Shown here in pieces: positions 8,490 through 17,415 of a DNA stretch of 58,715 bases. The stretch comes from Candidatus Epulonipiscium sp. GTDB taxonomy: Bacteria > Bacillota > Clostridia > Lachnospirales > Defluviitaleaceae. The translations under genes were made by a program, and so were the position numbers. Under the pieces are notes generated by a model. That model was not told where the DNA came from and searched no databases. It was given only the letters and a program-made list of their open reading frames with translations. Where the stretch lies: contig JAAYQR010000020.1 in NCBI GenBank assembly GCA_012519205.1, positions 1-58,715 of the forward strand, written 5' to 3'. Positions within the stretch are counted from its first letter, which is position 1, and every line of letters begins with the position of its first letter.

Positions 8490-8762
8490 TTGGAAACCAA
8501 TGAAAAAAGAAGGTTTTTGCGTTTTGTTAATGAAGAGGAAATCAAAATTAAAATAGGAGATGATACTTTTTCATATCCAATGCAAGACCTTTCAGCGGGG
8601 GGATTTAGAATCGATTATGTTAAGGGTTTTGAAATAGAACAAATCGTAGATGTAGTCATTGAATTTGCTTGCGGAAAATTCGTAACTAAGACAAAGGTTA
8701 AATGGCAGGATGAAAAAAGTGGTATAGGTTTTGAATTCATAGATACTGAATTATTTTCTTGA
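8490..8762 (+). CDS. PilZ domain protein (c-di-GMP receptor)
   Basis: A single-domain protein of about 90 residues. Both halves of the c-di-GMP-binding signature are present: RRFLR (RxxxR) near residue 7 and DLSAGG (D/NxSxxG) near residue 33. PilZ proteins bind the second messenger cyclic di-GMP and alter motility, adhesion or secretion through partner proteins. TTG 8490 suits the AAAGGGG site (8473-8479); the GTG at 8481 is adjacent to it. No cyclase, phosphodiesterase or flagellar gene is next to it. Confidence 0.85.
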   Translation: METNEKRRFLRFVNEEEIKIKIGDDTFSYPMQDLSAGGFRIDYVKGFEIEQIVDVVIEFACGKFVTKTKVKWQDEKSGIGFEFIDTELFS

Positions 8763-8769
8763 TGATTTT

Positions 8770-8797
8770 AAGCGTGCCCTTTGTGCACGCTTTTCTT
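8770..8797 (+). terminator. Terminator after the PilZ gene
   Basis: An 8-bp stem AAGCGTGC/GCACGCTT (8770-8777 with 8785-8792), then TTTTCTT. The GCGTGC/GCACGC core recurs in two other terminators of the window. Confidence 0.85.
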
Positions 8798-8881
8798 ATG
8801 ATTATCTTAAATATGAATATATAGAGCAAGACTTGAGAAACTATTTATAATAATTTTTATTATAAGAGGGAGAAATAGAAT

Positions 8882-10243
8882 ATGAATCTGCCAAAAAAGT
8901 TTGGGGAAAAAATGAAAGCACTCCTTAAAGATGAATTCGATGAATATATCCAGTCATTTAGTGATGAAAGATATTATGGGCTTAGGGTAAATACATTAAA
9001 AATAATACCGGGAGATCTTGTTCATCAGGTGGATTTCAAATTAACTCCTGTTCCATGGTGCAATGAAGGATTTTACTATTTAGAAACAGATAAGCCTGCA
9101 AAGCATCCATACTATCATGCGGGGCTGTATTATATCCAAGAGCCCAGTGCTATGGCGCCAGGGGAAGTCTTATATATTAATCCCGGAGATAAGGTATTGG
9201 ATTTATGTGCAGCCCCAGGGGGAAAGAGTACCCATATCGCAGCTAAATTAGGGGGAGAGGGGGTATTGTTTTCTAATGATGTCAGCGCAGGCAGGGTTAA
9301 GGCATTGGTCAAAAACATCGAATTATTTGGAATAAAGAATGTAATAATAACTAATGAAACACCAGAAAGGCTATCGCAGAAGCTTATAGGATATTTTGAT
9401 AAAATACTAATTGATGCCCCTTGTTCAGGAGAGGGTATGTTTAGGAAGGAACCTGAAGCGGTGAAAAGCTGGGAAACCCATGGAATTGAGTTTTGTTGCG
9501 GTATCCAAAGAAGTATTCTACCTCATGCTGCGAAAATGCTAAAGCCAGGGGGATATATGCTATATTCTACCTGTACATTTTCTCCGGAGGAAAATGAGGG
9601 CACTATAGAAGAGTTTCTAAAGACTCATGAAGAATTTGAGATAATACCCATACCCCACAAAAACGGATTTGATAGGGGAAGACCGGAGTGGATAGGAGCA
9701 AGACATGCCCTAGAAGACGCTGCTAGGTTATGGCCTCATAAATTAAAGGGAGAAGGACATTTTTTAGTACTGCTTCGTAAAAGAGAAAGCCTTCTTCAAG
9801 GAGGAACCTCTATACCTAAGAGGACAGTACCTAAGAAAGAATTATATAGTTTTTATGACTTTATAAATGAGAATATAAATGTTAAACTAGAGGGAGAGTT
9901 TGAAATTCATGGGGATGGACTTTATATGCTCCCAAACCATGTACCAGATCTTAAAGGGCTAAGAGTTGTAAGGTCAGGCTGGTTAATTGGAAACCTTAAA
10001 AAAGGTCGTTTTGAACCTTCACAAGCCATGGCAATGGGGCTTATAAAAGAGCAGGTGAAAAATGTAATCAACTTAACCCTAAAGGATTCAAATGTAATTC
10101 GTTATCTAAAAGGTGAAACTCTTCAAGTAGAAGGAAAAGATGGGTGGAATTTAGTCTGCGTTGATGGATATCCTTTGGGCTGGGGTAAAATTAAAGATAA
10201 TAAATTAAAAAACAAGTATTCCCCAGGATGGAGATGGAATTAG
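8882..10243 (+). CDS. RNA m5C methyltransferase, RsmF/NOL1-NOP2-Sun family
   Basis: About 453 residues, full length for the RsmB/RsmF class. An N-terminal domain leads to a Rossmann SAM-binding core (LDLCAAPGGKSTHIAA), then the two catalytic cysteines in DAPCSGEGMF and YSTCTFSPEENEG. The C-terminal third resembles the PUA-like extension of RsmF. It should methylate cytosine-5 in 16S rRNA (or possibly tRNA) in the cytoplasm; the exact site cannot be predicted. Start ATG 8882 follows an AGAGGGAG site. Confidence 0.9.
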   Translation: MNLPKKFGEKMKALLKDEFDEYIQSFSDERYYGLRVNTLKIIPGDLVHQVDFKLTPVPWCNEGFYYLETDKPAKHPYYHAGLYYIQEPSAMAPGEVLYINPGDKVLDLCAAPGGKSTHIAAKLGGEGVLFSNDVSAGRVKALVKNIELFGIKNVIITNETPERLSQKLIGYFDKILIDAPCSGEGMFRKEPEAVKSWETHGIEFCCGIQRSILPHAAKMLKPGGYMLYSTCTFSPEENEGTIEEFLKTHEEFEIIPIPHKNGFDRGRPEWIGARHALEDAARLWPHKLKGEGHFLVLLRKRESLLQGGTSIPKRTVPKKELYSFYDFINENINVKLEGEFEIHGDGLYMLPNHVPDLKGLRVVRSGWLIGNLKKGRFEPSQAMAMGLIKEQVKNVINLTLKDSNVIRYLKGETLQVEGKDGWNLVCVDGYPLGWGKIKDNKLKNKYSPGWRWN

Positions 10244-10343
10244 TAGGATAAAGATATAGAATATATAAGTATTAAGATATAAAAAAGTATTATAAAGTTA
10301 GTAAAATTCATGTATAATGAAAAATAGATTAGGGGGCTTACAA

Positions 10344-10898
10344 ATGTCAATTTTAAAAAGGATTTCAAATCTTACAAATTCAAGCGAAAACAAAGAAAAA
10401 AAAGTTAATAAAGAAGTTCAAAAACTTATTCATTCTATAGAAGAAGATTTAGCGAATATCAAAATTAAAAGTTCAAAAACTGAAGTAGAAAGGAATAGGT
10501 TAAAAAGAGAATTAGACGAATGTACAAATGAAAAACGAAAAATGGAAACATACATAGAAAAGACAAGGCAATCAGGAAACGAAAGTGAGGCATTAATATA
10601 TATTACTAAAAAGGAAGATTTAGAGGAGAAAGAAAAGGCACTAAAGACTACTTATGAAAGAATGGCAAGCAATCAATTAAAAATGAATCAATCTCAGGAA
10701 GTTCTGACTTCTAAAGTAGAAGATTTAAGGGAAAGAAAAACATCTATAGATATAAAAATAGAAAAAGCTAAATTACAGGAAAAGCTAAATGATATAAATT
10801 CAGGTACTTTTACAGATATGGAAAAAGATGCCACTCGTATACTTGATGAAGCAGAAGCTATGGCAGAACTTAATGAAATAGAAAGAGGCAATTTTTAA
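10344..10898 (+). CDS. pspA: PspA/IM30-family envelope stress protein
   Basis: About 184 residues, almost entirely charged coiled coil (roughly 20-150), as in phage-shock protein A, the bacterial ESCRT-III-like protein that coats and stabilises damaged membranes. It is somewhat shorter than the usual 220-230 residues. ATG 10344 has AGGGGG 7-8 bases upstream; the ORF also opens at 10317 without a site. The SPFH gene 52 bases downstream matches Bacillus ydjI, whose product recruits PspA to membranes, which supports the call despite low motif content. Confidence 0.75.
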   Translation: MSILKRISNLTNSSENKEKKVNKEVQKLIHSIEEDLANIKIKSSKTEVERNRLKRELDECTNEKRKMETYIEKTRQSGNESEALIYITKKEDLEEKEKALKTTYERMASNQLKMNQSQEVLTSKVEDLRERKTSIDIKIEKAKLQEKLNDINSGTFTDMEKDATRILDEAEAMAELNEIERGNF

Positions 10899-10950
10899 AT
10901 AGTTACTTTAAAGTTCTAATAAAAATCTATAAAATATAGGGGGTTAAGTT

Positions 10951-11994
10951 ATGGCGCTATTTGGGAAACAGTTGTTAAATGTAATCGAGTGGAATGAAAC
11001 TAGAGATGATGTTTTATTTTGGAAATGGAACAATAATGAAATTAAAAAAGGAAGTAGACTTATTATAAAACCGGGTCAAGATGCCATATTCTTATGCAAT
11101 GGTAAAATTGAAGGTATATTCAAAGATGAGGGGAATTATGAAATTGAAACACAGATTATACCCTTTTTAAGTACCTTAAGAGGTTTTAAGTTTGGGTTTA
11201 ACAGTGGTCTAAGAGCAGAGGTAATATTTGTAAATACTAAAGAGTTCTTAGTTCGTTGGGGAACCAAAAATCCAGTTAATATTCCTGCTCCTAATATGCC
11301 GGGAGGAATTCCTATCAGGAGCTTTGGAACCTTTAGTGTTAAGGTAGATGACTATATAATGTTTATCGATAAAATAGCAGGAATCAAACAAAGTTTTACT
11401 ATAGACGATATAAAGGAGCGTACCCTAACTCTTTTAGATCAACTACTTATGAAGTGGATTGTAAAAGAAGGTAAAAATATGTTTAACCTTCAAGCCAATG
11501 CCTACGACATTGCAAAAGGTATCAAATCAGATTTGGATATGGAAATGGTTAAAATAGGACTAACAATTACGGATTTAGCTATTTCTAGTTTTAACTATCC
11601 CGAAAAAATTCAAAAAATGATAGAAAAAAATGCTTCCTATGAAATGGTTGGAGATTTAGGTAAATATCAACATATAGGAATGGTCGATTCCCTAGAAAAA
11701 AATCCTGGAGGTGGCATAGGAAGTACTCTTCAAGTCGGAGCGGGCCTAAGTATGGGAATGGAAATGGCTAAACAAATGGCAAAAACCCACGCCACAACAA
11801 ATACTACTCCTACTGAGAAAGGTCCGGTTTGTAAGAAGTGTTATGAACCCCTAACCCCTAATATGAAATTTTGTGCCAGCTGTGGCGAAAAAGTAGAAGA
11901 AGCCGTATCAACGACTCCTAAGTTCTGCTCGGGATGTGGGGCCAAAGTGGAAGGTGGGTCAAAGTTTTGTAGTGAATGTGGAAATAAGTTATAA
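10951..11994 (+). CDS. SPFH-domain protein with C-terminal double zinc ribbon, YdjI-like
   Basis: About 347 residues. An SPFH (band-7-like) domain spans roughly residues 20-215 (IIKPGQDAIF, RAEVIFVNTKEFLVRWGT). A short linker leads to two zinc ribbons: CKKC…CASCG and CSGCG…CSECG. This is the architecture of Bacillus YdjI, a soluble SPFH protein needed to bring PspA to the membrane through YdjG/YdjH. AGGGGG precedes the start. It follows pspA directly as an operon. Its membrane partners lie in a separate block at 3.3-5.1 kb. Confidence 0.85.
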   Translation: MALFGKQLLNVIEWNETRDDVLFWKWNNNEIKKGSRLIIKPGQDAIFLCNGKIEGIFKDEGNYEIETQIIPFLSTLRGFKFGFNSGLRAEVIFVNTKEFLVRWGTKNPVNIPAPNMPGGIPIRSFGTFSVKVDDYIMFIDKIAGIKQSFTIDDIKERTLTLLDQLLMKWIVKEGKNMFNLQANAYDIAKGIKSDLDMEMVKIGLTITDLAISSFNYPEKIQKMIEKNASYEMVGDLGKYQHIGMVDSLEKNPGGGIGSTLQVGAGLSMGMEMAKQMAKTHATTNTTPTEKGPVCKKCYEPLTPNMKFCASCGEKVEEAVSTTPKFCSGCGAKVEGGSKFCSECGNKL

Positions 11995-12001
11995 AAAGAT
12001 T

Positions 12002-12018
12002 GACGCATGGTATGCGTC
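12002..12018 (+). terminator. Weak hairpin after the SPFH gene
   Basis: A 7-bp perfect stem GACGCAT/ATGCGTC with a 3-base loop follows the stop codon. The following CCTTACAG is not T-rich, so termination may be partial. Confidence 0.45.
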
Positions 12019-12052
12019 CCTTACAGTATAGAAATTTTTGCAGATAACATAT

Positions 12053-12082
12053 TGAAACCGCTCTCGAAACATGGTACCATGT
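12053..12082 (+). promoter_or_regulatory. lacI promoter with candidate operators
   Basis: TTGAAA (12053-12058), 16-base spacer, TACCAT (12075-12080) reads as a SigA-type promoter. The sequence TGAAACCGCTCTCG (12053-12066) resembles half of the CelR-type operator found before the beta-glucosidase (9 of 14 positions match TGGGAGCGCTCCCA). A separate perfect 14-bp palindrome, ACATGGTACCATGT (12069-12082), covers the -10. Autoregulation by the LacI protein is a reasonable inference. Confidence 0.5.
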
Positions 12083-12108
12083 AAAAGAATATAAGAAGTG
12101 GTGAAATA

Positions 12109-13119
12109 ATGATTACAATTTATGATGTAGCTAAAGAAGCAGGGGTATCTAGAAGCACCGTTTCTAGGGTCCTTAATAGTAGAAAAGAAGTAAAAGAAGA
12201 AACAAGAATAAAGGTAATGAATACAATCGAAAAATTAAATTACAACCCTAATTCTGCTGCTAGAGCATTGGCTATGCAAGCCAATAATGCTATAGGGGTT
12301 GTTGCTGCAGGTTTAACTGATAATTTTTATGCTCCTATCATTGATGCAATATATACATGTTCCGATAAAATGGGGTATGGGAGTCTATTTTGTAAACATA
12401 ACTCTAAGAACACAGTTAAGGTAAACTATTTAAGTATCCTTTTTGGAAAAGTGGATGGTATTATTTTTATAGGGGAAAAGACAGTAGAAAGAAGTAATCT
12501 TATTCGTTTTATTGATGGGGGATATCCTGTTGTATCCATATTTAATAAGCATAATACAAATATCCCGGGGGTAGTTAATGTAAATATTGATAATTTTCAA
12601 GGAGGATATAGCGCCACTAGACATCTTATACAGCTGGGACATAAAAAAATTGCACATATTATAGGAGATAGGAAATCCTTTGAAGCCCTAGATAGATTTG
12701 AAGGATACAAACAAGCCCTAAGTGACTATGGGTTAGATATAGACCATAATCTTATCAAACAGGGAAGCTTTTCTTTTAGAGATGGTTATCATTGTGGAAA
12801 AGAACTTTTAGCTTCTGCTAGTCCTATGACAGCAATATTTTGTGCCAGTGATAATATCGCAGCAGGATTTATGCATGCAGCTTTAGAAAAAGACATATCC
12901 ATACCTAAAGATATTTCCGTTGTAGGATTTGATGATATCAATCAAAGTGGCTTGTTTTTAAAGGATATGCCAGCTATTACTACTATCAGGCAGCCCCGTA
13001 ATCAAATGGCAGAATATGCAGTTGCCGCACTTATTAATCAAATCAATAAAAACAAAGTAGAAGAAAATAAAATTTTTCAAACAGAATTAATAATTCGCGA
13101 TTCTACACGCTACCTATAA
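12109..13119 (+). CDS. LacI-family transcriptional regulator (probably beta-glucoside/cellobiose)
   Basis: About 336 residues: an N-terminal LacI helix-turn-helix (IYDVAKEAGVSRSTVSRVLN, residues 4-23) with hinge helix (SAARALA), then a periplasmic-binding-protein-like effector domain (residues 60-336). It represses sugar genes until a sugar ligand binds. It is immediately upstream of a GH1 beta-glucosidase on the same strand. A near-consensus CelR operator between them indicates that the enzyme gene is its target and that cellobiose or another beta-glucoside is the likely inducer. GTGGTGA precedes ATG 12109. Confidence 0.9.
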   Translation: MITIYDVAKEAGVSRSTVSRVLNSRKEVKEETRIKVMNTIEKLNYNPNSAARALAMQANNAIGVVAAGLTDNFYAPIIDAIYTCSDKMGYGSLFCKHNSKNTVKVNYLSILFGKVDGIIFIGEKTVERSNLIRFIDGGYPVVSIFNKHNTNIPGVVNVNIDNFQGGYSATRHLIQLGHKKIAHIIGDRKSFEALDRFEGYKQALSDYGLDIDHNLIKQGSFSFRDGYHCGKELLASASPMTAIFCASDNIAAGFMHAALEKDISIPKDISVVGFDDINQSGLFLKDMPAITTIRQPRNQMAEYAVAALINQINKNKVEENKIFQTELIIRDSTRYL

Positions 13120-13133
13120 TTTTTTAGGATATA

Positions 13134-13147
13134 TGGGAGCGCTCACA
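13134..13147 (+). promoter_or_regulatory. CelR-type LacI operator upstream of the beta-glucosidase
   Basis: TGGGAGCGCTCACA differs at one position from the palindrome TGGGAGCGCTCCCA known for cellobiose-responsive CelR. It lies 21 bases before the beta-glucosidase start, downstream of a TATAAT at 13115-13120 that overlaps the end of lacI. A bound repressor would block this promoter. Confidence 0.75.
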
Positions 13148-13167
13148 TACAGAAGGAGGAGATTATT

Positions 13168-14517
13168 ATGAAGGAATTGAAACATATTTTCCCTAAAGAT
13201 TTTTTATGGGGGGTTGCCACTGCATCTTATCAGATAGAAGGGGCCTACAAGGAGGGTGGTAAAGGTGAATCAATATGGGATAGATTTAGCCATATACACG
13301 ATAATATATTTGATGATCATAATGGGGATATTGCTTGTGACCACTATCATTTATATGAAGAAGATGTAAAACTTTTAAAAGAAATGGGGGTGCAGACTTA
13401 TCGTTTCTCAATTTCGTGGCCTAGGATTTTTCCTGAGGGGAGGGGAAACCCAAACGAAAAAGGGGTTGAATTTTATAGAAATTTAATAAGTTTGTTGAAT
13501 AAATATGGGATAAAACCGGCAGTAACCTTATATCATTGGGATTTACCACAAAAACTTCAAGATATCGGGGGATGGGCCAACAGAGAAGTAGTAAACTATT
13601 ATGTGGAATATGCTTCTTATATATTTGAAGAATTTGGTCAAAGTGTTCCCATATGGATTACCCATAATGAACCCTGGGTTGTATCTTTTTTAGGTTATGG
13701 GTTTGGCGTACATGCTCCGGGAATAAAAGATATTTCCACTGCTTTATTGGTCTCACATCATTTGATGCTTTCCCATGGAAGGACTGTAAAATTATATAGA
13801 AAGATGGGTCTAAAAGGTCAAATAGGTATTACCCTTAATTTATCTACAGAGTATTCTAACTCTAATGACGAAAATGATATCGAAGCTGCTAGAAATCAAG
13901 ATGGATTTGCCAACAGATGGTTTTTAGACCCCCTTTTAAAGGGAAATTACCCCAAAGATATACTTGAACTTTTTGTTTCTAATAACTTGGTATTACCACA
14001 GATTACCCAAGAAGACCTCGAAGAAATTTATCAACCTATAGATTTTTTAGGAGTAAATTACTATTCTGCCCATGTTAATAAGTTTGATGCTAATAATAAT
14101 TTATTGAAAGCAGAAAGAGTTTCCACCGGTAGGGATAAAACGGAAATGGGGTGGGAAATATATCCAGAAGGCCTTTATGATTTATTAATAAGACTTCATA
14201 AAGAGTATGGGGGCATTCCCTTGATGATTACGGAAAATGGGGCAGCATTTAATGATATAGTTGATTACGAGGGAAAGATAAATGATTATAATCGTTTGGA
14301 TTATCTGTATAGGCATTTTAGAGAAGCGCATAAGGCTATAAATGATGGAGTAAATCTTAAGGGCTATTATGTATGGTCTTTTATGGATAATTTCGAATGG
14401 ACCTATGGATATAGTAAGCGGTTTGGGATAACTTATATTGACTATAAAACAAAAGAAAGAATATTAAAAAAGAGCGGGTACTGGTATGGGAAAGTCATAA
14501 AAAATAACGGATTTTAA
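13168..14517 (+). CDS. Glycoside hydrolase family 1 beta-glucosidase
   Basis: About 449 residues, standard length for a cytoplasmic GH1 enzyme. The acid/base glutamate E168 lies in THNEPW and the nucleophile E356 in ITENG. Substrate-pocket motifs ASYQIEG, YHWDLP and the late WSFMDNFEW are present. It hydrolyses cellobiose or other aryl/alkyl beta-glucosides to glucose; phospho-beta-glucosidase activity is less likely given the ABC rather than PTS transport nearby. AGAAGGAGGAG precedes the ATG. Regulated through the LacI operator just upstream. Confidence 0.93.
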   Translation: MKELKHIFPKDFLWGVATASYQIEGAYKEGGKGESIWDRFSHIHDNIFDDHNGDIACDHYHLYEEDVKLLKEMGVQTYRFSISWPRIFPEGRGNPNEKGVEFYRNLISLLNKYGIKPAVTLYHWDLPQKLQDIGGWANREVVNYYVEYASYIFEEFGQSVPIWITHNEPWVVSFLGYGFGVHAPGIKDISTALLVSHHLMLSHGRTVKLYRKMGLKGQIGITLNLSTEYSNSNDENDIEAARNQDGFANRWFLDPLLKGNYPKDILELFVSNNLVLPQITQEDLEEIYQPIDFLGVNYYSAHVNKFDANNNLLKAERVSTGRDKTEMGWEIYPEGLYDLLIRLHKEYGGIPLMITENGAAFNDIVDYEGKINDYNRLDYLYRHFREAHKAINDGVNLKGYYVWSFMDNFEWTYGYSKRFGITYIDYKTKERILKKSGYWYGKVIKNNGF

Positions 14518-14556
14518 TATATAAAAGAGCGCAATATTGCGCCCTTTTATATATTA
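14515..14556. terminator. Bidirectional terminator with both stop codons inside
   Basis: A 19-bp stem with one mismatch (14515-14533 with 14538-14556). The beta-glucosidase TAA is at the left base of the stem and the pepF stop lies in the right arm. Flanked by A/T runs on both sides. Confidence 0.85.
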
Positions 14557-16313
14557 ATGAATTTATCTATATCTTTTTTTATTAATGCAAGAGAATTTTC
14601 CCAAAACTCTAAGGAGTGAAGGTCGATATTCATCCTTTTTGACACATCAATTAAGTTATTTTTCCCTGTAGACATTAGTAAAATATCGAAATCCTTTATG
14701 AATTCCTCTCCTTTATCTAGATAAAGGGCGTAGAGACCCTTGGAAAACAAAAGGCCGAAAGCATAAGGGAAGTTGTAGTAATTATACTCAGCAGAGTAAT
14801 AATGGGGCTTACATACCCACATATAGGGGTGGAGATAATTATTATCAAGCCCTTCACCATAGGCTTTTCTCTGGGAATCAAGCATTAATTCATTCAATTC
14901 TTTTACTGATAAGGAAGCTTTTTCTCTAATTTTGAACAATCTGTCTTCAAATAAGAAACGGCTGTATATGTCCACAATCACTTGCGTGGAACTCATTAAA
15001 TCGCTTTCTAAAATACTTAGGGCCTCATCCTTAGAAGCCTCTTCAAGGGCAGCATTTATTATAATTGTTTCTGCAAAGATAGAAGCAGTTTCAGCAATAG
15101 GCATAGGGTAATCACTATTTAGGTAAGTTTCATTTTTCAGACATTCTCCGTGATAACCATGGCCTAGTTCATGGGCAAGGGTTATTACATCATTAAACAT
15201 TCCAGTAAAGTTGCTTAAAATTCTACTTTCTCTTATAGAGTGAATATTAGAGCAAAAGGCGCCACCTCTTTTTCCATCTCTAGGCATAGCATCAATCCAA
15301 TTTTTTTCAAAAGCATTTTTTGCAAAACTACCTAGAGAAGGATTAAATTTAGTAAAGTTTTTTATGATAAAATCTTTTGCTTCTTCATAGGTAAATTTCA
15401 TATCAGTTTCCCCGATAGGAGCAAATAAATCAAAAAATGGAAGACCATTTTTATATCCAAGTAAACTTGCCTTCTTTTTAAGATATCTCCTAAAGGTAGG
15501 TAAGCTCTCCTCGATGGCTCTAAACATAACATCGAGGGTTTCTTTGTCCATCCTAGAGTGAATAAGTGTCATTTCAAGGGGAGAAGAATAACCTCTTAAT
15601 TTACATTCTGTAATGACTTCTCCTTTTATTCCATTAAGGGCAGCAGCAGAGGATTCTGCAATCTTTTCATAGGATTTTAATTCAGCTTTATAGGCTGTTT
15701 TTCTAAGAACGGCATCTTTTTCATAGGCCATATTTCTTACAATAGAAAGTGGGAGTTTTTTATCTATACCATCTAAGGTTATATCTACAAGAAGAGTAGA
15801 TGAAACAAGCTCTTGCAATTTTTCCCAAGACTTTGAACCGGTATTCTTCATTTTTGCTAAAATTACTTCTTCACTGTCATTTAATAAATATTTGTTTTCA
15901 GAAATTAATTCTTTAAGATAAAAGGTATGTTCCTTTAAAAGATCCGAACAGGGTATTAGGGTGCCCAAATTTTCGAGGCTACTTAGCCATTTTTTAAACC
16001 TTACAGAAGGTTCTGCAAGATCAGTTATCATATTTTCTAAGGATTCAATTATTTGTAGTGCCTTTTCATTTTTCGCATCTACGCTAATGGTAAGGAAAGC
16101 ATATTCATATAAACGGCTGTATGTATTCCCGAATTCAATTTGCATTTTAATAAAAGCCTCTATCTTGGAAACGGAGCTATCAGTTGTGTCGAGATTATCC
16201 AATGCCCATAATTTAATTTTTTCAATTTGTTCAAAAACCTTTTCTAAATCACTTTCAAATTGTTCCGAACCAAATGAAGAATATAATTCCTTAAGGCTCC
16301 AGTGCATATCCAT
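14547..16313 (-). CDS. pepF: M3-family oligoendopeptidase F
   Basis: About 588 residues, normal length. The zinc site HELGH (H381, E382, H385) is followed by a downstream glutamate region (PIAETASIFAETI), as in M3 thimet-type peptidases. The enzyme is cytoplasmic and degrades oligopeptides of about 5-20 residues. AGGAGG is 7 bases before ATG 16313. It is convergent to the beta-glucosidase and appears to be a single-gene unit. Confidence 0.92.
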   Translation of the reverse strand: MDMHWSLKELYSSFGSEQFESDLEKVFEQIEKIKLWALDNLDTTDSSVSKIEAFIKMQIEFGNTYSRLYEYAFLTISVDAKNEKALQIIESLENMITDLAEPSVRFKKWLSSLENLGTLIPCSDLLKEHTFYLKELISENKYLLNDSEEVILAKMKNTGSKSWEKLQELVSSTLLVDITLDGIDKKLPLSIVRNMAYEKDAVLRKTAYKAELKSYEKIAESSAAALNGIKGEVITECKLRGYSSPLEMTLIHSRMDKETLDVMFRAIEESLPTFRRYLKKKASLLGYKNGLPFFDLFAPIGETDMKFTYEEAKDFIIKNFTKFNPSLGSFAKNAFEKNWIDAMPRDGKRGGAFCSNIHSIRESRILSNFTGMFNDVITLAHELGHGYHGECLKNETYLNSDYPMPIAETASIFAETIIINAALEEASKDEALSILESDLMSSTQVIVDIYSRFLFEDRLFKIREKASLSVKELNELMLDSQRKAYGEGLDNNYLHPYMWVCKPHYYSAEYNYYNFPYAFGLLFSKGLYALYLDKGEEFIKDFDILLMSTGKNNLIDVSKRMNIDLHSLEFWENSLALIKKDIDKFINI

Positions 16314-16728
16314 AATAATTCCTCCTGATTTATATATAAAATCTTCATTTTATATGATACCCCGTAATAAGCCAAACTACAATAGAACAATGAAAATTAA
16401 CTTAATCTTTATCTAGGAGATCAAACATGTGTAATATAGATCCTTAAAAAGTTTCCCTGAATAATGTTGTGGTTTTAAATAATTATTGATAATATCACAT
16501 TAAGCAGCATTTTTTCCTTCCCAGACTTCATAGGCTATAATGAATTTACTAGACATATTTACTGTTGTTATTTGATTTTATAGCAGAAATTTTTATTTAG
16601 ATATATATTTATAATTTATCTTTCTAAAACATAAACTAACTAAAATTAATATAATAAAATTCTAATCCAAATATACTTTATTGTCCTAGGCGATACAAAA
16701 TAACATTATAAACGGATAAGGTGAAATT
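16314..16728. other. AT-rich intergenic region, no gene seen
   Basis: The region separates divergent pepF and the glycosylase gene and should hold both promoters. I see no RNA gene or long inverted repeat. A mini-frame ATGTGTAATATAGATCCTTAA after AGGAG near 16423-16449 encodes only six residues and is probably chance. Confidence 0.6.
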
Positions 16729-17361
16729 ATGAAAAAGCTAGAAAGAAGGTTTTATAATAGAGATACACTAATAGTTGCTAAGGAATTACTGGGTAAATAT
16801 ATTGTGCATAAAATAGACGGGCAAGATTTAATAGGTAGAATTGTAGAAACAGAGGCTTACAAGGGAGCAATAGATAAGGCTGCCCATAGTTATCAAAATA
16901 AGAGAACCCCTAGAACTGAGATTATGTATGGACCTTCGGGATATGCTTATGTGTATTTGATTTACGGTATGTACTATTGTATGAATATAATTACTGAAGA
17001 AGAGGGAAATCCTTGTGGAGTGCTTCTTAGGGCAGTAGAACCTTATAAAGGTTTAGAAAAAATGGCAAAAATAAGATTTAATAAACCCTATGAAAAACTT
17101 AATACAACACAAAAAAGAAATTTAAGTAATGGCCCTGGGAAGCTTTGTATGGCCCTTAAAATCACAGTAAAAGATTATGGTTTAGACCTTTGCGGGGATA
17201 AATTATTTATATGCGGTGAAAATGAAAACCTTAATTTTGAAATAATAGAAGATAAAAGAATAAATATAGATTATGCAGAAGAAGCGGCAGAATATCCTTG
17301 GAGATTTTATATAAAGGGTAATCCCTATGTATCGGTTAAAAAAAGCCTAAAAAAAGAATAG
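16729..17361 (+). CDS. DNA-3-methyladenine glycosylase (AAG/MPG type)
   Basis: About 210 residues, the usual length of bacterial alkyladenine glycosylases. Diagnostic segments are GRIVETEAY (catalytic region), MYGPSGYAYVYLIYGMYYCMNI and the later LSNGPGKLC. It flips out and excises alkylated or deaminated purines, starting base-excision repair. A GATAAGGTGA site precedes ATG 16729. No repair partners are adjacent. Confidence 0.93.
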   Translation: MKKLERRFYNRDTLIVAKELLGKYIVHKIDGQDLIGRIVETEAYKGAIDKAAHSYQNKRTPRTEIMYGPSGYAYVYLIYGMYYCMNIITEEEGNPCGVLLRAVEPYKGLEKMAKIRFNKPYEKLNTTQKRNLSNGPGKLCMALKITVKDYGLDLCGDKLFICGENENLNFEIIEDKRINIDYAEEAAEYPWRFYIKGNPYVSVKKSLKKE

Positions 17362-17387
17362 GGAGAAACCCTTGAAGTTTCCCCCTA
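17359..17387. terminator. Hairpin after the glycosylase gene
   Basis: An 11-bp stem with one mismatch (17359-17369 with 17377-17387) begins at the stop codon. No long T-run follows, so strength is uncertain; it may serve the small minus-strand gene as well. Confidence 0.55.
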
Positions 17388-17415
17388 CTTATCTTATAAT
17401 GATTATTACTTAACT

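Noticed and set aside
16423-16449. Six-codon mini-ORF with AGGAG in the pepF-glycosylase gap
   Set aside because: Too short and without conserved structure; likely chance in AT-rich DNA.
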